A stretch of 33,419 bases of DNA from Alphaproteobacteria bacterium (GCA_016792565.1 JAEUMK010000070.1:1-33419); one strand, 5' to 3'; shown: positions 1 to 8,106, numbered from the stretch's first letter. Numbers and translations are program-made. The notes: generated by a model from the sequence alone, not told the origin.

Positions 1-2
1 CC

Positions 3-431
3 GCGCCGGACGATGCCGCCGGCGTGGCGGCGCTGCATGACGCTGCCTTCCCGGCCACCTATCTGCCCGCCGCCCGCATGGCCGAGCTCGCCGCTTCCGG
101 CGACGCGCGCCTCCTCGTCGCCGGCCCGCCGGGCAGCGTCGACGCCTATGTCTTTCTGCAGGCGAAGGAGGACGCTACCGGCTATGTCGATTTCCTCGGC
201 GTCGATCCGGCCCATCGCGGCCGGGGTCTCGGCCGCGCCCTGCTGGACGCGGGGCTCGCCTGGCTGTTCCGGGACCGCGGCGCGCGCACGGTCAGCCTCA
301 CCGTCCGCGCCGACAATCCCGGTGCGATCAGCCTCTATCGCGACGCCGGCTTCCGCCTCGCCGAGGCGGGCGTTGCGCTCGACTGGCGATGGCCGCACAA
401 CGGCAACGACCCGAACGAGGTGACAACATGA
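3..431 (+). CDS. GNAT family N-acetyltransferase, 5'-truncated by the window edge
   Basis: This is the C-terminal part of a GCN5-related N-acetyltransferase, which transfers an acetyl group from acetyl-CoA to an amine; the substrate is unknown. The frame is open from the first full codon, and the first visible residues already look like the first helix of the fold (AALHDAAFP), so the true start lies upstream and the GTG at 24 is probably internal. The acetyl-CoA pyrophosphate-binding loop is visible as HRGRGLGRALL after the strand VDFLGVDP, followed by the typical DNPGAISLYRDAGF segment near the end. The stop codon shares four bases (ATGA) with the start of the esterase gene, so the two are probably co-transcribed and translationally coupled. 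The fold assignment is secure; the function is not. Confidence 0.85.
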   Translation, partial: APDDAAGVAALHDAAFPATYLPAARMAELAASGDARLLVAGPPGSVDAYVFLQAKEDATGYVDFLGVDPAHRGRGLGRALLDAGLAWLFRDRGARTVSLTVRADNPGAISLYRDAGFRLAEAGVALDWRWPHNGNDPNEVTT

Positions 432-1090
432 CGGTACGGATCGACGGCCCTCGCCTCGGCCCCAAGGCAGGCGGCGCCCCCGACAGCCTGGTCGTGCTGG
501 TGCACGGCTATGGCGCCAACGGCGAGGACCTCATCGGCCTCGCGCCCTACATCCAGCGCGTGCTGCCGCACGCCGCCTTCGTTGCGCCGGATGCGCCGGA
601 AAGCGTCCCCGGCGTGCCCTTCGGCCGCCAGTGGTTCGCGATCACCCGGCTCGACCCGCATCTGCTGGCGGCGGGGGCCGACGCCGCCGCGCCGGTGCTC
701 GACGCCTTTCTCGACGCCGAGCTCGAGCGCCAGGGTGTCGCGCCCTCGCGCCTCGCTCTGGTCGGCTTCAGCCAGGGCACGATGATGGCGCTGCATGTCG
801 GGCTGCGCCGCGCCGTGCCGCCGGTCGCCATTCTCGGCTTTTCGGGCGCGCTGGTGGCCTCCGAGCGGCTGCCGGGCGAAATCAGGGTCCGCCCGCCCGT
901 CCTCCTCATCCATGGCGACAGCGATCCGATGGTGCCGGTCGTGGCCATGCATGCGGCCGAGGCAGGTCTCGCGGCGGCGGGTGTGCCGGTCGCCAGCCAT
1001 GTCGCGCCCGGCCTCGGCCACGGCATCGACCCGGAAGGCCTCCAGCGCGGCATGGCGTTCCTGGCCGAGGCGTTCGGGGCGGCGGCGTGA
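428..1090 (+). CDS. alpha/beta hydrolase, carboxylesterase/phospholipase family
   Basis: This is a 220-residue serine hydrolase of the small cytosolic carboxylesterase/lysophospholipase type (YpfH or acyl-protein thioesterase-like), acting on ester bonds. The visible motifs are an oxyanion-hole region VHGYGANGED near residue 25, the nucleophile elbow GFSQG with Ser115, the acid Asp166 in HGDSDPMVP, and His198 in GLGHGID, which together make a full catalytic triad in the expected order and spacing. The length is typical. The ATG at 428 was chosen because it gives the usual N-terminus and overlaps the preceding stop by four bases; an ATG at 389 in the same frame would run 43 bases into the upstream gene. 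The natural substrate cannot be told from sequence. Confidence 0.9.
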   Translation: MTVRIDGPRLGPKAGGAPDSLVVLVHGYGANGEDLIGLAPYIQRVLPHAAFVAPDAPESVPGVPFGRQWFAITRLDPHLLAAGADAAAPVLDAFLDAELERQGVAPSRLALVGFSQGTMMALHVGLRRAVPPVAILGFSGALVASERLPGEIRVRPPVLLIHGDSDPMVPVVAMHAAEAGLAAAGVPVASHVAPGLGHGIDPEGLQRGMAFLAEAFGAAA

Positions 1091-1205
1091 GCTTCACACC
1101 AGCGTCGCGATCCCTATACTAAATGCGTCGGGTCACTCGAATCGCAGGAGTTCCGGGTCTTCGTCAGCGTGCGCCGTCCGCATCCCGCCTGGAAGGAGCC
1201 GTGCC

Positions 1206-1766
1206 GTGCTCGCGTCTGATCGCGCGCTCGACGCCTGCCCGGCGCTGGTCCTGAACGCCGATTACCGGCCGCTGTCCTATTTCCCGCTCTCGCTGTGGTC
1301 CTGGCAGGACACGGTAAAGGCCGTGTTCCTCGACCGCGTGACGATCCTCAACCATTACGACCGCGTGGTGCGCTCGCCCGGCTTCGAGATGCAGCTGCCC
1401 TCGGTGGTCTGCCTGAAGGACTACGTGAAGCCGGCCCGCACGCCCGCCTTCACGAGGTTCAACGTCTTCCTGCGCGACCGCTTCCAGTGCCAGTATTGCG
1501 GCGATCGCCACGATCTGACCTTCGATCACGTGGTTCCGCGCTCGCGCGGCGGCCGCACGACGTGGGAAAACATCGTCACCGCCTGTTCCCCCTGCAATCT
1601 CCTGAAAGGCGGCCGCCTCACCCACCAGTGCGGCATGTATCCGGCGCACCGGCCGGAACGGCCGAGCGTGCAGGACCTCCAGCGCAACGGACGGGCCTTC
1701 CCGCCGAACTATCTTCACGAGTCCTGGCACGACTATCTCTACTGGGATAGTGAGCTGGAGCCTTAA
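1206..1766 (+). CDS. HNH endonuclease family protein
   Basis: This 186-residue protein has a C-terminal HNH nuclease domain. Two CxxC pairs (Cys95/Cys98 in CQYCG and Cys127/Cys130 in CSPCN) form the structural zinc site, and Asp107-His108 in DHVVPRSRGG with Asn122 and Asn131 supply the metal-binding and catalytic core. The first 85 residues (ALVLNADYRPLSYFPLS and what follows) match the layout of a conserved alphaproteobacterial HNH family whose physiological role I do not know. The start is the GTG at 1206, because GGAAGGAG at 1191-1198 lies seven bases upstream; no ATG fits. The gene stands alone, about 115 bases after the esterase and 65 bases before the VOC gene. No methyltransferase or restriction partner is nearby, so a restriction role is unlikely. 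Confidence 0.88.
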   Translation: MLASDRALDACPALVLNADYRPLSYFPLSLWSWQDTVKAVFLDRVTILNHYDRVVRSPGFEMQLPSVVCLKDYVKPARTPAFTRFNVFLRDRFQCQYCGDRHDLTFDHVVPRSRGGRTTWENIVTACSPCNLLKGGRLTHQCGMYPAHRPERPSVQDLQRNGRAFPPNYLHESWHDYLYWDSELEP

Positions 1767-1831
1767 GCGGGCTGCATTGTCCTGTCGTCAGGATTTCGGA
1801 AGCCGGGAAGCGCCGGCAAGGGAGAGAGCGC

Positions 1832-2212
1832 ATGTTTTCGCACATCATGATCGGCACGAACGACCTCGATCGCGCCAAGGCCTTTTACGACAAGCTGCTG
1901 GGGACGCTCGGCGTGCCGCCGGCGATGGTCGACGGGAACCGCATCTTCTACATCACCAATACCGGCGTCTTCTCGGTCTCCAAGCCGATCAACGGCGAGC
2001 CTGCGTGCCACGCCAATGGCGGCACGATCGGTTTCGCCGCGTCTTCGCCGGAGCAGGCCGATGCCTGGCACGCGGCGGGCGTCGCAGCGGGCGGCACCAG
2101 CATCGAGGAACCGCCGGGCGTGCGCGCGGGCGGCATGGGCAAGTTGTACCTCGCCTATCTGCGGGATCCCGACGGCAACAAGCTCTGCGCCCTGCATCGG
2201 ATGGCGGCCTGA
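1832..2212 (+). CDS. VOC family protein (glyoxalase/bleomycin-resistance fold)
   Basis: This is a 126-residue single vicinal-oxygen-chelate protein. It opens with FSHIMIGTNDLDRAKAFYDKLL, the classic first beta-alpha-beta module with a metal-ligand candidate His, and closes with YLAYLRDPDGNKLCALHR, the usual second half with the DPDGN turn. These proteins are small metal-dependent lyases, dioxygenases or binding proteins, and the substrate is open. The N-terminal helix resembles lactoylglutathione-lyase-like proteins of the alphaproteobacteria rather than true GloA. The ATG at 1832 is preceded by AAGGGAGAGAG. It is convergent with the following acetyltransferase gene, with a hairpin between them. 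Confidence 0.88.
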   Translation: MFSHIMIGTNDLDRAKAFYDKLLGTLGVPPAMVDGNRIFYITNTGVFSVSKPINGEPACHANGGTIGFAASSPEQADAWHAAGVAAGGTSIEEPPGVRAGGMGKLYLAYLRDPDGNKLCALHRMAA

Positions 2213-2228
2213 TCGCATCGGGCGCAAT

Positions 2229-2269
2229 GCGCGGTTCGGGGCCTGCGCAAGCGACGCCTCGAACCGCGC
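2229..2269. terminator. long hairpin between convergent genes, likely bidirectional terminator
   Basis: A 14-bp stem (2229-2242 pairing with 2256-2269, one G-T pair and otherwise perfect) with a 13-base loop lies in the 73-base gap between the convergent VOC and GNAT stop codons. There is no U tract, so it may act as a simple stable 3' end or a Rho-assisted terminator for both directions. Confidence 0.5.
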
Positions 2270-2285
2270 GCGCCGTCTGCAGGTT

Positions 2286-2939
2286 CTATGCGCGCCGCGC
2301 GTCGCGCCACATGCCCCAGATCGGCGGCGCGTCCTTGCGGGCGCGGTATTCGGTGACGACGCGAAAGCCGTGCCGCTCGTAGAGGCGCGTGTTCTTCGGG
2401 TTGGAATTGTCGAGATGGGCGGGCATCGCCGCCGCGTCGGCCTCGGCGAGCGTCGCCTCCAGGATCGCCGAGCCGACGCCCTTGCCGCGCAAGTCCGGCG
2501 CGACGCCGACGAAGAAGAGATACCAGTGCGGCGGATCGGGCGGGTGGTGCTTCTCCATCGCTTCGCCGAGCGCCGCCGCGCGGCCGAGACGCGAGAACCC
2601 GGTCACCTTCAGCAGCGTCGGCAGCATCAGCGCCATGCGCCACATCGGCAGCGACAGCGAGGCGAGGCCCGAGGGCGGCAGCCAGATGGCGGCCGACTTC
2701 ATGTCGGGTCCGACGAACATGGCATCGTGCTGGGCGCATTGCCGGGTCAGGGCATGGGTGAAATAGGTCTTCAGCGCGCCGGCATGGCCGGCCCCTTCAC
2801 GGAACCCCCAGCTCATCACCGGATCCTCGGCGAAGGCCTCGGCCAGCAGGGCGGCGAGGCGCGGAATCTCGGCGGCCGAAGCCTTGCGCGGCGCTGCGGC
2901 GGCGCGGCGCGCGGCAAGCGCTTCTTCGTGGGCGTCCAT
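2286..2939 (-). CDS. GNAT family N-acetyltransferase
   Basis: This is a 217-residue GCN5-related acetyltransferase. The acetyl-CoA binding loop is DLRGKGVGSAILE in the second half, and the C-terminal HLDNSNPKNTRLYERHGFRVV is the standard last helix and strand. The N-terminal AEIPRLAALLAEAFAEDPVMSWGF matches a group of GNATs often annotated only by fold. The start chosen is the ATG at 2939, whose A is shared with the TGA of coq7 (TGATG), indicating translational coupling; an upstream start would lie inside coq7. It is the last gene of the dsbB-coq7-GNAT run. No substrate can be inferred. Confidence 0.88.
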   Translation of the reverse strand: MDAHEEALAARRAAAAPRKASAAEIPRLAALLAEAFAEDPVMSWGFREGAGHAGALKTYFTHALTRQCAQHDAMFVGPDMKSAAIWLPPSGLASLSLPMWRMALMLPTLLKVTGFSRLGRAAALGEAMEKHHPPDPPHWYLFFVGVAPDLRGKGVGSAILEATLAEADAAAMPAHLDNSNPKNTRLYERHGFRVVTEYRARKDAPPIWGMWRDARRA

Positions 2940-3526
2940 CAGATCTTCTCGCTGAGACGGATCGCCATCCGGCACCCGGCCTTGATGACGGCCGACAGTA
3001 CGGGATAGCCGGCGGCCTCGCGCGCGCCTTCGGCGCGGGCGGTATCGCGGTGCTCGATCTCCTCGGCGCGGAAGCGGGCGACGACCTCCTCCAGCTCGCC
3101 GTCGCGGCCTTCGAGCTGGGTCTGCTGGCGGGCGTAGTGGTCGTCGATCACCTCCTCGACCGCCTCGGTGCAGGCCATCGCCGCCTTCTCGCCCATCAGC
3201 GCGGTGACGGCGCCCAGCGCATAGCTCGCCACGTCCCAGACAGGCGCGAGCGCGGTCGGGCGCACGCCGCGCTCGGCGACAAGCCGCTCGAAGGTCTCCA
3301 GATGCGCGTCCTCCTGCGCCTTCATGTGGCGGACCAGCTCGGCGGCCCGGGCGGTCGCCGGACTGGCGCCAAGCACGGCGAGCTGGCCGCGATAGATGCG
3401 CACTGCCGCCGTCTCGCCGGCATGGTCGACGCGGATCATCGCCGCGATATCGGCGGGCGTATGGTTGGGTCTGAGATGGCGTCCCGGTCGCGGCGGGACG
3501 GGGCGGCGGCTTGAGGAAGCGGTCAT
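2939..3526 (-). CDS. coq7: Coq7-type demethoxyubiquinone hydroxylase
   Basis: This 195-residue diiron monooxygenase hydroxylates the demethoxyquinone ring at C6, the penultimate step of ubiquinone synthesis, at the inner membrane. All ligand motifs of the Coq7 ferritin-like fold are visible in two repeats: Glu38 in DHAGETAA, Glu72/His75 in QEDAH, Glu124 in EAVEEVIDDH, and Glu156/His159 in EEIEH. The start is the ATG at 3526, which overlaps the dsbB stop by four bases and follows the family's short disordered N-terminus (the next conserved segment is MIRVDHAGE). Coq7 replaces the flavin enzyme UbiF in many alphaproteobacteria. It is coupled to dsbB upstream, a functional match since DsbB passes electrons to ubiquinone. 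Confidence 0.95.
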   Translation of the reverse strand: MTASSSRRPVPPRPGRHLRPNHTPADIAAMIRVDHAGETAAVRIYRGQLAVLGASPATARAAELVRHMKAQEDAHLETFERLVAERGVRPTALAPVWDVASYALGAVTALMGEKAAMACTEAVEEVIDDHYARQQTQLEGRDGELEEVVARFRAEEIEHRDTARAEGAREAAGYPVLSAVIKAGCRMAIRLSEKI

Positions 3527-4032
3527 GCGCGGAAGCGTCCTTTCAGCCGGCCCTGCAGCGCGCCCCACAGCGCGACGGCAGCCAGTCCCAGAGATGCGAG
3601 AGCGTTCCAGGCGGCCATCGAGAGGCCGAGAAAGACCCAGCTCGCCGCGTCGCAGGCGACGATCTTGGTGTTGTTCAGGTTGTTCAGCAGGTCGTCGGTC
3701 GGCAGCGGCGCGATGGTGCCGCCGCACGCCGCGAGGCCCGGCCAGAGTTTCAGCTCGACGCCGGCGTGGAAGGCGGCGATTCCGGCCCCCGTCAGCAGCG
3801 CCAGCGCGGCCAGTCCGAGGAACGCCCGCGACGCCCCTCTCGGTCCGCCGACGCACAACAGCGCGAGCAGGCCCGCCGCCGCCGCGGCGAAGTGCGGCGG
3901 CCGCTGGTAAAGGCACAGAATGCAGGGCAACAGCCCATCGACATACTGGGTGTAGTAGGCGAAGCCGAGCATCCCCGCGGGGACGAGGGCGGTGATCAGG
4001 GCAGCCAGGCGCAGGCGGTCGCGGACGCTCAT
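3523..4032 (-). CDS. dsbB: disulfide bond formation protein DsbB
   Basis: This 169-residue integral membrane protein reoxidises periplasmic DsbA-type oxidases and passes electrons to quinone. Four hydrophobic segments are visible (about residues 8-26, 45-62, 68-88 and 131-158). The first periplasmic loop carries the CxxC pair Cys37/Cys40 (LPCILCLYQR), and the second carries Cys103 and Cys127, the full DsbB redox set. Arg44 after the CxxC corresponds to the conserved quinone-site Arg. The ATG at 4032 gives a normal DsbB N-terminus. It is the first gene of a three-gene leftward operon with coq7 and a GNAT, and diverges from tRNA-Leu. No DsbA thiol oxidase is in the window (the DsbA-fold protein at 9.6 kb is an HCCA isomerase relative). 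Confidence 0.93.
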   Translation of the reverse strand: MSVRDRLRLAALITALVPAGMLGFAYYTQYVDGLLPCILCLYQRPPHFAAAAAGLLALLCVGGPRGASRAFLGLAALALLTGAGIAAFHAGVELKLWPGLAACGGTIAPLPTDDLLNNLNNTKIVACDAASWVFLGLSMAAWNALASLGLAAVALWGALQGRLKGRFRA

Positions 4033-4088
4033 GGCGCCGATATGAGGCTTCCCGACGGCGCTTGCAAAGCCCCCATGACAGGGCGGCG

Positions 4089-4118
4089 TTGACGGGCCGC
4101 CCGTCAGCGCCCTAGAAG
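4089..4118 (+). promoter_or_regulatory. candidate promoter of tRNA-Leu
   Basis: TTGACG at 4089-4094 and TAGAAG at 4113-4118 are separated by 18 bases. Transcription would start a few bases before the tRNA 5' end at 4128. This is inferred from spacing and consensus only. Confidence 0.5.
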
Positions 4119-4127
4119 CCCCGCGTT

Positions 4128-4213
4128 GCCCCTGTGGCGGAATGGTAGACGCGACAGACTCAAAATCTGTTGTCCGCAAGGGCGTGCTGGTTCGAGTCCG
4201 GCCAGGGGCACCA
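4128..4213 (+). tRNA. tRNA-Leu, anticodon CAA
   Basis: This 86-base class II tRNA has a perfect 7-bp acceptor stem (GCCCCTG pairing with CAGGGGC), discriminator A at 4210 and an encoded CCA at 4211-4213. The anticodon stem ACAGA/TCTGT encloses the loop CTCAAAA, which places CAA at the anticodon (reads UUG). The D-arm begins GGCGGAATGGTAGAC as in bacterial leucine tRNAs, the variable arm is long, and the T-loop TTCGAGT is present. It stands alone. The next gene converges on it, with its stop only seven bases from the CCA end, and there is no integrase or repeat of the tRNA 3' end nearby. Confidence 0.95.
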
Positions 4214-4220
4214 GGACGCG

Positions 4221-5378
4221 TCAGCGGCGCAGCAGCCGCTTGGCGAGGCGCGTCAGGGCCGGGCTCAGCCGCAGCGCACTCTTGGCCCGCGCCGCCGCCG
4301 CATCGGCCATGCCGCGCAGGCTGCCCGGCGCGACATATTCGTAGAGCGGCGCGAAGACCGGACCGAAATCGTCCTTGTAGCCCTCCGCGCCGATCGTCAT
4401 GTCGTAGATCGTGACGCCGCGCTCGGCCATCCAGGCCATGGCGAGGTCCTGGACCAGCAGGCCGAGCGAGTGGCTTTTCCACGCGCCGGCATCGAATGCG
4501 GCGACGATGTCGCAGAATCGCTCGCCCTTCTGGAACCCGAGGATGATCGCCGCCGGATCGCCGTTCACCCAGAGCGCCAGCGTGCGCGCCGCGCCGCCGC
4601 TGGCGCCCTTGAGCGCCACTTCGCGGTAGAAGGCGCGCCAGACCGGATCGTCCAGCCAGCTTTCCCAGCCCAGCACCCTGGCGCGGGCGTCCTTCTGGCG
4701 CATCAGCTCGTCGAAGAGCGCGGCGATCTCGGCCTCGGTTTCGGCCGGACCGAAGCGGATGTCGGCCTTTTTCCTCAGGCGCGCCAGGCTGGCGTCCAGT
4801 CTGGCGCGGAACCGGGCGGTCATGAGCCGCGCCCGCGCCGCCTCGTAGGGCTGCGAGATCGCGCAGGCGGCCTGGGTCATCACCGAAAGGCCGGTGCCCG
4901 GCAGCCAGCACAGCGGGTTAGGACGTCCCTCGACCTCGGCGGGCATCTTTTCGAAGCGGATGACATCGGCGCGCGGAAGCACGGCCTTGATCGCCTGCCA
5001 GGCCTGGCGCATCTCGGCCGGCGTCTTCGGAGCCCCGGGGCCAAGCAGCGGGGCGTTGTAGTCGGCCCCGCCGCCGTCCGCGAAAGCCAGGACGCTTCGC
5101 CGACCGGCGGTGGCGAGCGCCAGAGGCAGCACCATCGCGCTGCGCCCGTCCGGCGCATCGACCGCGACGATGACGGGGGATATCCCGCCCCGCTTCGCCG
5201 CCGCCTTGTACCAGCCCTCGATCCATTCGCGGGCCTGGAAGGGCGTGTAGGCGCCGTCCCGGCCGATTTCCTGCCAGCGATGGGCGACCGCCGCGACGCT
5301 GGTCAGAACGACCGCACGCCAGCCCGGGCGCGCCTGCGCGCCGAGCGACTGCGCGCCGGAAACGACCGTGTGTCCCAT
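4221..5378 (-). CDS. BioF2-like (CelD/BcsL) GNAT-fold acetyltransferase
   Basis: This 385-residue protein resembles the BioF2-like/CelD group of double GNAT-fold proteins, relatives of FemAB transferases that are often tied to exopolysaccharide or envelope modification. Recognisable parts are the N-terminal AYTPFQAREWIEGWYKAA, the mid segment with LFDELMRQKDARARVLG, and the C-terminal core LALWVNGDPAAIILGFQKGERFCDIVAAFDAGAWKSHSLG (read here as separate blocks) followed by YDMTIGAEGYKDDFG, typical of this family. The ATG at 5378 is preferred because GGGAG lies about 11 bases upstream; a TTG at 5438 in the same frame has no such support. It is a single gene converging on tRNA-Leu without a visible terminator. 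The acyl donor and acceptor are unknown, and no polysaccharide cluster is adjacent. Confidence 0.8.
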   Translation of the reverse strand: MGHTVVSGAQSLGAQARPGWRAVVLTSVAAVAHRWQEIGRDGAYTPFQAREWIEGWYKAAAKRGGISPVIVAVDAPDGRSAMVLPLALATAGRRSVLAFADGGGADYNAPLLGPGAPKTPAEMRQAWQAIKAVLPRADVIRFEKMPAEVEGRPNPLCWLPGTGLSVMTQAACAISQPYEAARARLMTARFRARLDASLARLRKKADIRFGPAETEAEIAALFDELMRQKDARARVLGWESWLDDPVWRAFYREVALKGASGGAARTLALWVNGDPAAIILGFQKGERFCDIVAAFDAGAWKSHSLGLLVQDLAMAWMAERGVTIYDMTIGAEGYKDDFGPVFAPLYEYVAPGSLRGMADAAAARAKSALRLSPALTRLAKRLLRR

Positions 5379-5564
5379 CCTGAACGGTTCTCCCACGCTC
5401 CGGCCGCCCGTCGTCCGTGCCGGCTGCCGGCCACTCAAGTATCGTGCCAGAGCTGACGCAACGGAAATTCGAGGCGCTGGCGCTTTTCGCGCTCCGGCAT
5501 TACCTCATCTGCGAAAGCGCCCGGTTAACGGACGCGCGGCCTTTCACAACGAGGAGTCCGACAC

Positions 5565-6737
5565 ATGGGTGAAGCGTATATCGTCGCCATCGCGCGCACG
5601 GCCGGCGGCCGCAAGGGCGGACGGCTGAAGGACTGGCATCCGGTCGACATGGCCGCGAAGATCATCGACACGCTGGTGGAGAAGACCAAGGCCGATCCGG
5701 CGCTGATCGACGACGTCATCATGGGCTGCGTCGGCCAGGCCGGCGAGCAGGCGATGAACATCGCGCGCAACGCGGTGATGGCTTCCAGCCTGCCCGAAAG
5801 CGTGCCGGCGACCACGGTCGACCGCCAGTGCGGCTCGTCGCAGCAGGCGCTGCACTTCGCCGCCCAGGCGGTGATGTCGGGCACGATGGACTGCGTGATC
5901 GCGGCGGGCGTCGAAAGCATGTCGCGCGTGCCGATGGGCCTGCCGATCATGCTGCCGATGAAGAACGGCTTCGGCATCTACAAGAGCCCCGGCCTCGAAA
6001 AGCGCTATCCCGGCATCATGTTCAGCCAGTTCGACGGCGCCGAGATGATCGCCAAGAAGTACGACCTGTCGAAGGAGACGCTCGACACGTTCGGCTATCA
6101 CAGCCACCGCAAGGGCAAGGAAGCGACCGAGTCGGGCGCCTTCGACGGCGAGATCGTGCCGCTGGAAATCGTCGATGCCGAGGGCAACGCGGCCCTGCAC
6201 ACGGTGGACGAAGGCATCCGCTTCAACGCCAGCCTCGAGGCGATGCAGGCGGTGAAGCTGATCAAGGAGGACGGCCGCCTGACCGCCGCCACCTCCAGCC
6301 AGATCACCGACGGCGCCTCGGGCGTCATGGTGGTGAACGAGCGCGGCCTCAAGGCGCTGGGCGTCGCGCCGCTCGCCCGCATCCACCACATGTCGGTCCT
6401 CGGCGCCGATCCGGTGATCATGCTGGAAGCCCCGATCCCGGCGACCGAGCGGGCGCTGAAGCGCGCCGGCATGAAGATCGGCGACATCGACCTCTACGAG
6501 GTCAACGAGGCCTTCGCCTCGGTGCCGCTGGCCTGGCTGCAGTCGCTGGGCGCCGATCCCGAGAAGCTGAACGTCAACGGCGGCGCCATCGCCCTCGGCC
6601 ACCCGCTGGGCGGCTCGGGCACCAAGCTGATGTCGACCCTGGTCAACGCGCTCGGCAAGCGCGGCGGCCGCTATGGCCTCCAGACGATGTGCGAAGGCGG
6701 CGGCCTCGCCAACGTGACGATCGTCGAGCGGCTCTGA
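5565..6737 (+). CDS. thiolase family acetyl-CoA acyltransferase
   Basis: This 390-residue thiolase makes or cleaves beta-ketoacyl-CoA. The nucleophile is Cys89 in VDRQCGSSQQ, the GHP histidine is His346 in ALGHPLGGSGTK, and the acid/base cysteine is Cys376 in MCEGGG, so it is catalytically complete. The N-terminal REGION AYIVAIARTAGGRKGGRLKD, with the glycine-rich stretch, resembles the degradative acetyl-CoA acyltransferases used for sterol side chains and fatty acids in actinobacteria and proteobacteria. That finer assignment is an inference. The start ATG at 5565 has GAGGAG ten bases upstream. It is monocistronic: a strong terminator follows directly. No partner hydratase or dehydrogenase is adjacent. 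Confidence 0.93.
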   Translation: MGEAYIVAIARTAGGRKGGRLKDWHPVDMAAKIIDTLVEKTKADPALIDDVIMGCVGQAGEQAMNIARNAVMASSLPESVPATTVDRQCGSSQQALHFAAQAVMSGTMDCVIAAGVESMSRVPMGLPIMLPMKNGFGIYKSPGLEKRYPGIMFSQFDGAEMIAKKYDLSKETLDTFGYHSHRKGKEATESGAFDGEIVPLEIVDAEGNAALHTVDEGIRFNASLEAMQAVKLIKEDGRLTAATSSQITDGASGVMVVNERGLKALGVAPLARIHHMSVLGADPVIMLEAPIPATERALKRAGMKIGDIDLYEVNEAFASVPLAWLQSLGADPEKLNVNGGAIALGHPLGGSGTKLMSTLVNALGKRGGRYGLQTMCEGGGLANVTIVERL

Positions 6738-6762
6738 CAGCGCCGCGCATTGACGCAACGGC

Positions 6763-6795
6763 AAAGCGGCGGCCTTCGGGCCGCCGTTTCCTTTT
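6763..6795 (+). terminator. Rho-independent terminator after the thiolase gene
   Basis: An 8-bp GC stem (6767-6774 with 6779-6786) closes on a TTCG tetraloop. It is extended by A/G-T pairs with the flanking AAAG and TTT and followed by a T-rich tail (TTTCCTTTT). This is the best intrinsic terminator in the window. Confidence 0.88.
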
Positions 6796-6851
6796 GCGCC
6801 TGCCCGTATAGGCTCCTCGCCACAAGAACAGAACGAACCGGAGGAACCCCC

Positions 6852-8093
6852 ATGCGCTTCGGCGTCTTCTACGAGCTGCAGCTGCCCAAGCCTTGGCTGC
6901 CCGGCGACGAGGCGCGCCTCTTCCACGAGGCGCTCGACCAGGTGGAACTGGCCGACCGGCTGGGCTTCGATCACGCCTGGGAGGTGGAGCACCACTTCCT
7001 CGACGAGTATTCGCACTCCTCGGCGCCCGAGGTCTTCCTCGCCGCCGCCGCCTCGCGGACCAAGACCATCCGTCTCGGCCACGGCATCCGCCAGGTGATC
7101 CCCAACTACAATCATCCGGCGCGCACCGCCGAAGGCCTCGCGACGCTCGACATCGTCTCCAACGGGCGCGTCGACTTCGGCATCGGCGAGGGCGCGACGC
7201 GGCTGGAGCTGGGCGGCTTCGGCATTCCGGCGCGCGAGAAGCGGGCGATGTGCCTGGAGGCGGCCGAGCAGATCGCCAACATGATGGTGCTCGATCCCTA
7301 TCCGGGCTTCGAGGGCAAGTATTTCTCGATGCCCTGCCGCAACGTGCTGCCCAAGCCCGTGCAGAGCCCGCATCCGCCGATGTGGATGGCCTGCACCAAC
7401 CGCGACACGATCAAGGTGGCGGCGCAGAACGGCCTCGGCGCGCTCGCCTTCTCGTTCGTCGACCCCGAGGAGGCGCGCGCCTGGTCCGACATCTACTACG
7501 GCATCATCAAGTCGGACGCCTGCGTGCCGCTCGGCCATGCCGTCAACGCCAACATCGCCATGGTCTCGAACTTCTCGCTGCACCATGACCGCGCCGAGGC
7601 GGTGCGGCGCGGCCACGAGGGCTTCGAGTTCTTCGGCTACGCGCTGAACGCGCTGGTGGCGCAGGATACCGTGCCCGGCCGCACCAATCTCTGGGGCGAG
7701 TATCTCGCCAGGCGCGGCGACCGCACCGAGGCGGTCGTCGCCGCGACGGCGGGCGCGGCGACGGTCGCCACCGGCATCGGCACGCCGGACGACATGCGGG
7801 CGCACCTCGCCGCCTTCCAGGACGCCGGCGTCGATCAGGTGATCTTCATGCAGCAGGCGGGCCGCAACCGGCACGACCATATCTGCCAGTCGCTGGAGCT
7901 GTTCGCCGCCGAGGTCATGCCGGAATTCAGGGCGGCCCGCGCCGCGCGCGAGGCGAAGAAGGCCGAGGAACTCGCTCCCTTCATCGCCGCGGCGCTGGAG
8001 CGCAAGCGCTGGATGAAGCCGCTGGAGGATCACGAGATCCCGGTCGTCAGGGCTTCGGTCGCCAAGGCGCAGGTCAGCGGCGCGCGCGTCTGA
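6852..8093 (+). CDS. LLM class flavin-dependent oxidoreductase
   Basis: This 413-residue luciferase-like monooxygenase has a TIM-barrel fold and uses reduced FMN from a separate reductase. Family signs are the opening MRFGVFYELQLP, the DHAWEVEHHFLDEY segment (the usual EHH after strand 2), the RTAEGLATLDIVSNGRVDFGIGEGATRLE block (given in parts), and QVIFMQQAGRNRHDHICQSLELF near the C-terminus (again in parts). The ATG at 6852 is preceded by GGAGG with seven bases of spacing. It is a separate transcription unit after the thiolase terminator. The substrate is unknown; limonene or alkane monooxygenase names are often attached to this family without evidence. A second LLM protein lies at 30.8 kb, but the two are not close copies. 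Confidence 0.9.
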   Translation: MRFGVFYELQLPKPWLPGDEARLFHEALDQVELADRLGFDHAWEVEHHFLDEYSHSSAPEVFLAAAASRTKTIRLGHGIRQVIPNYNHPARTAEGLATLDIVSNGRVDFGIGEGATRLELGGFGIPAREKRAMCLEAAEQIANMMVLDPYPGFEGKYFSMPCRNVLPKPVQSPHPPMWMACTNRDTIKVAAQNGLGALAFSFVDPEEARAWSDIYYGIIKSDACVPLGHAVNANIAMVSNFSLHHDRAEAVRRGHEGFEFFGYALNALVAQDTVPGRTNLWGEYLARRGDRTEAVVAATAGAATVATGIGTPDDMRAHLAAFQDAGVDQVIFMQQAGRNRHDHICQSLELFAAEVMPEFRAARAAREAKKAEELAPFIAAALERKRWMKPLEDHEIPVVRASVAKAQVSGARV

Positions 8094-8106
8094 CCGCTTC
8101 GTGACC

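Noticed and set aside
1206-1766. Restriction-modification or homing endonuclease
   Set aside because: No methyltransferase, intron or intein context; the protein has the layout of a widely conserved stand-alone HNH family.
4128-4213. tRNA-Leu as an integration site for an island
   Set aside because: No integrase, no repeated tRNA 3' end and no compositional change in the flanking genes.
5544-8033. Long open frame on the minus strand (about 830 codons) across the thiolase and LLM genes
   Set aside because: High GC keeps antisense frames open. Its product is low-complexity (Arg/His/Asp-rich), has no recognisable domain, and covers two well-identified genes on the other strand.
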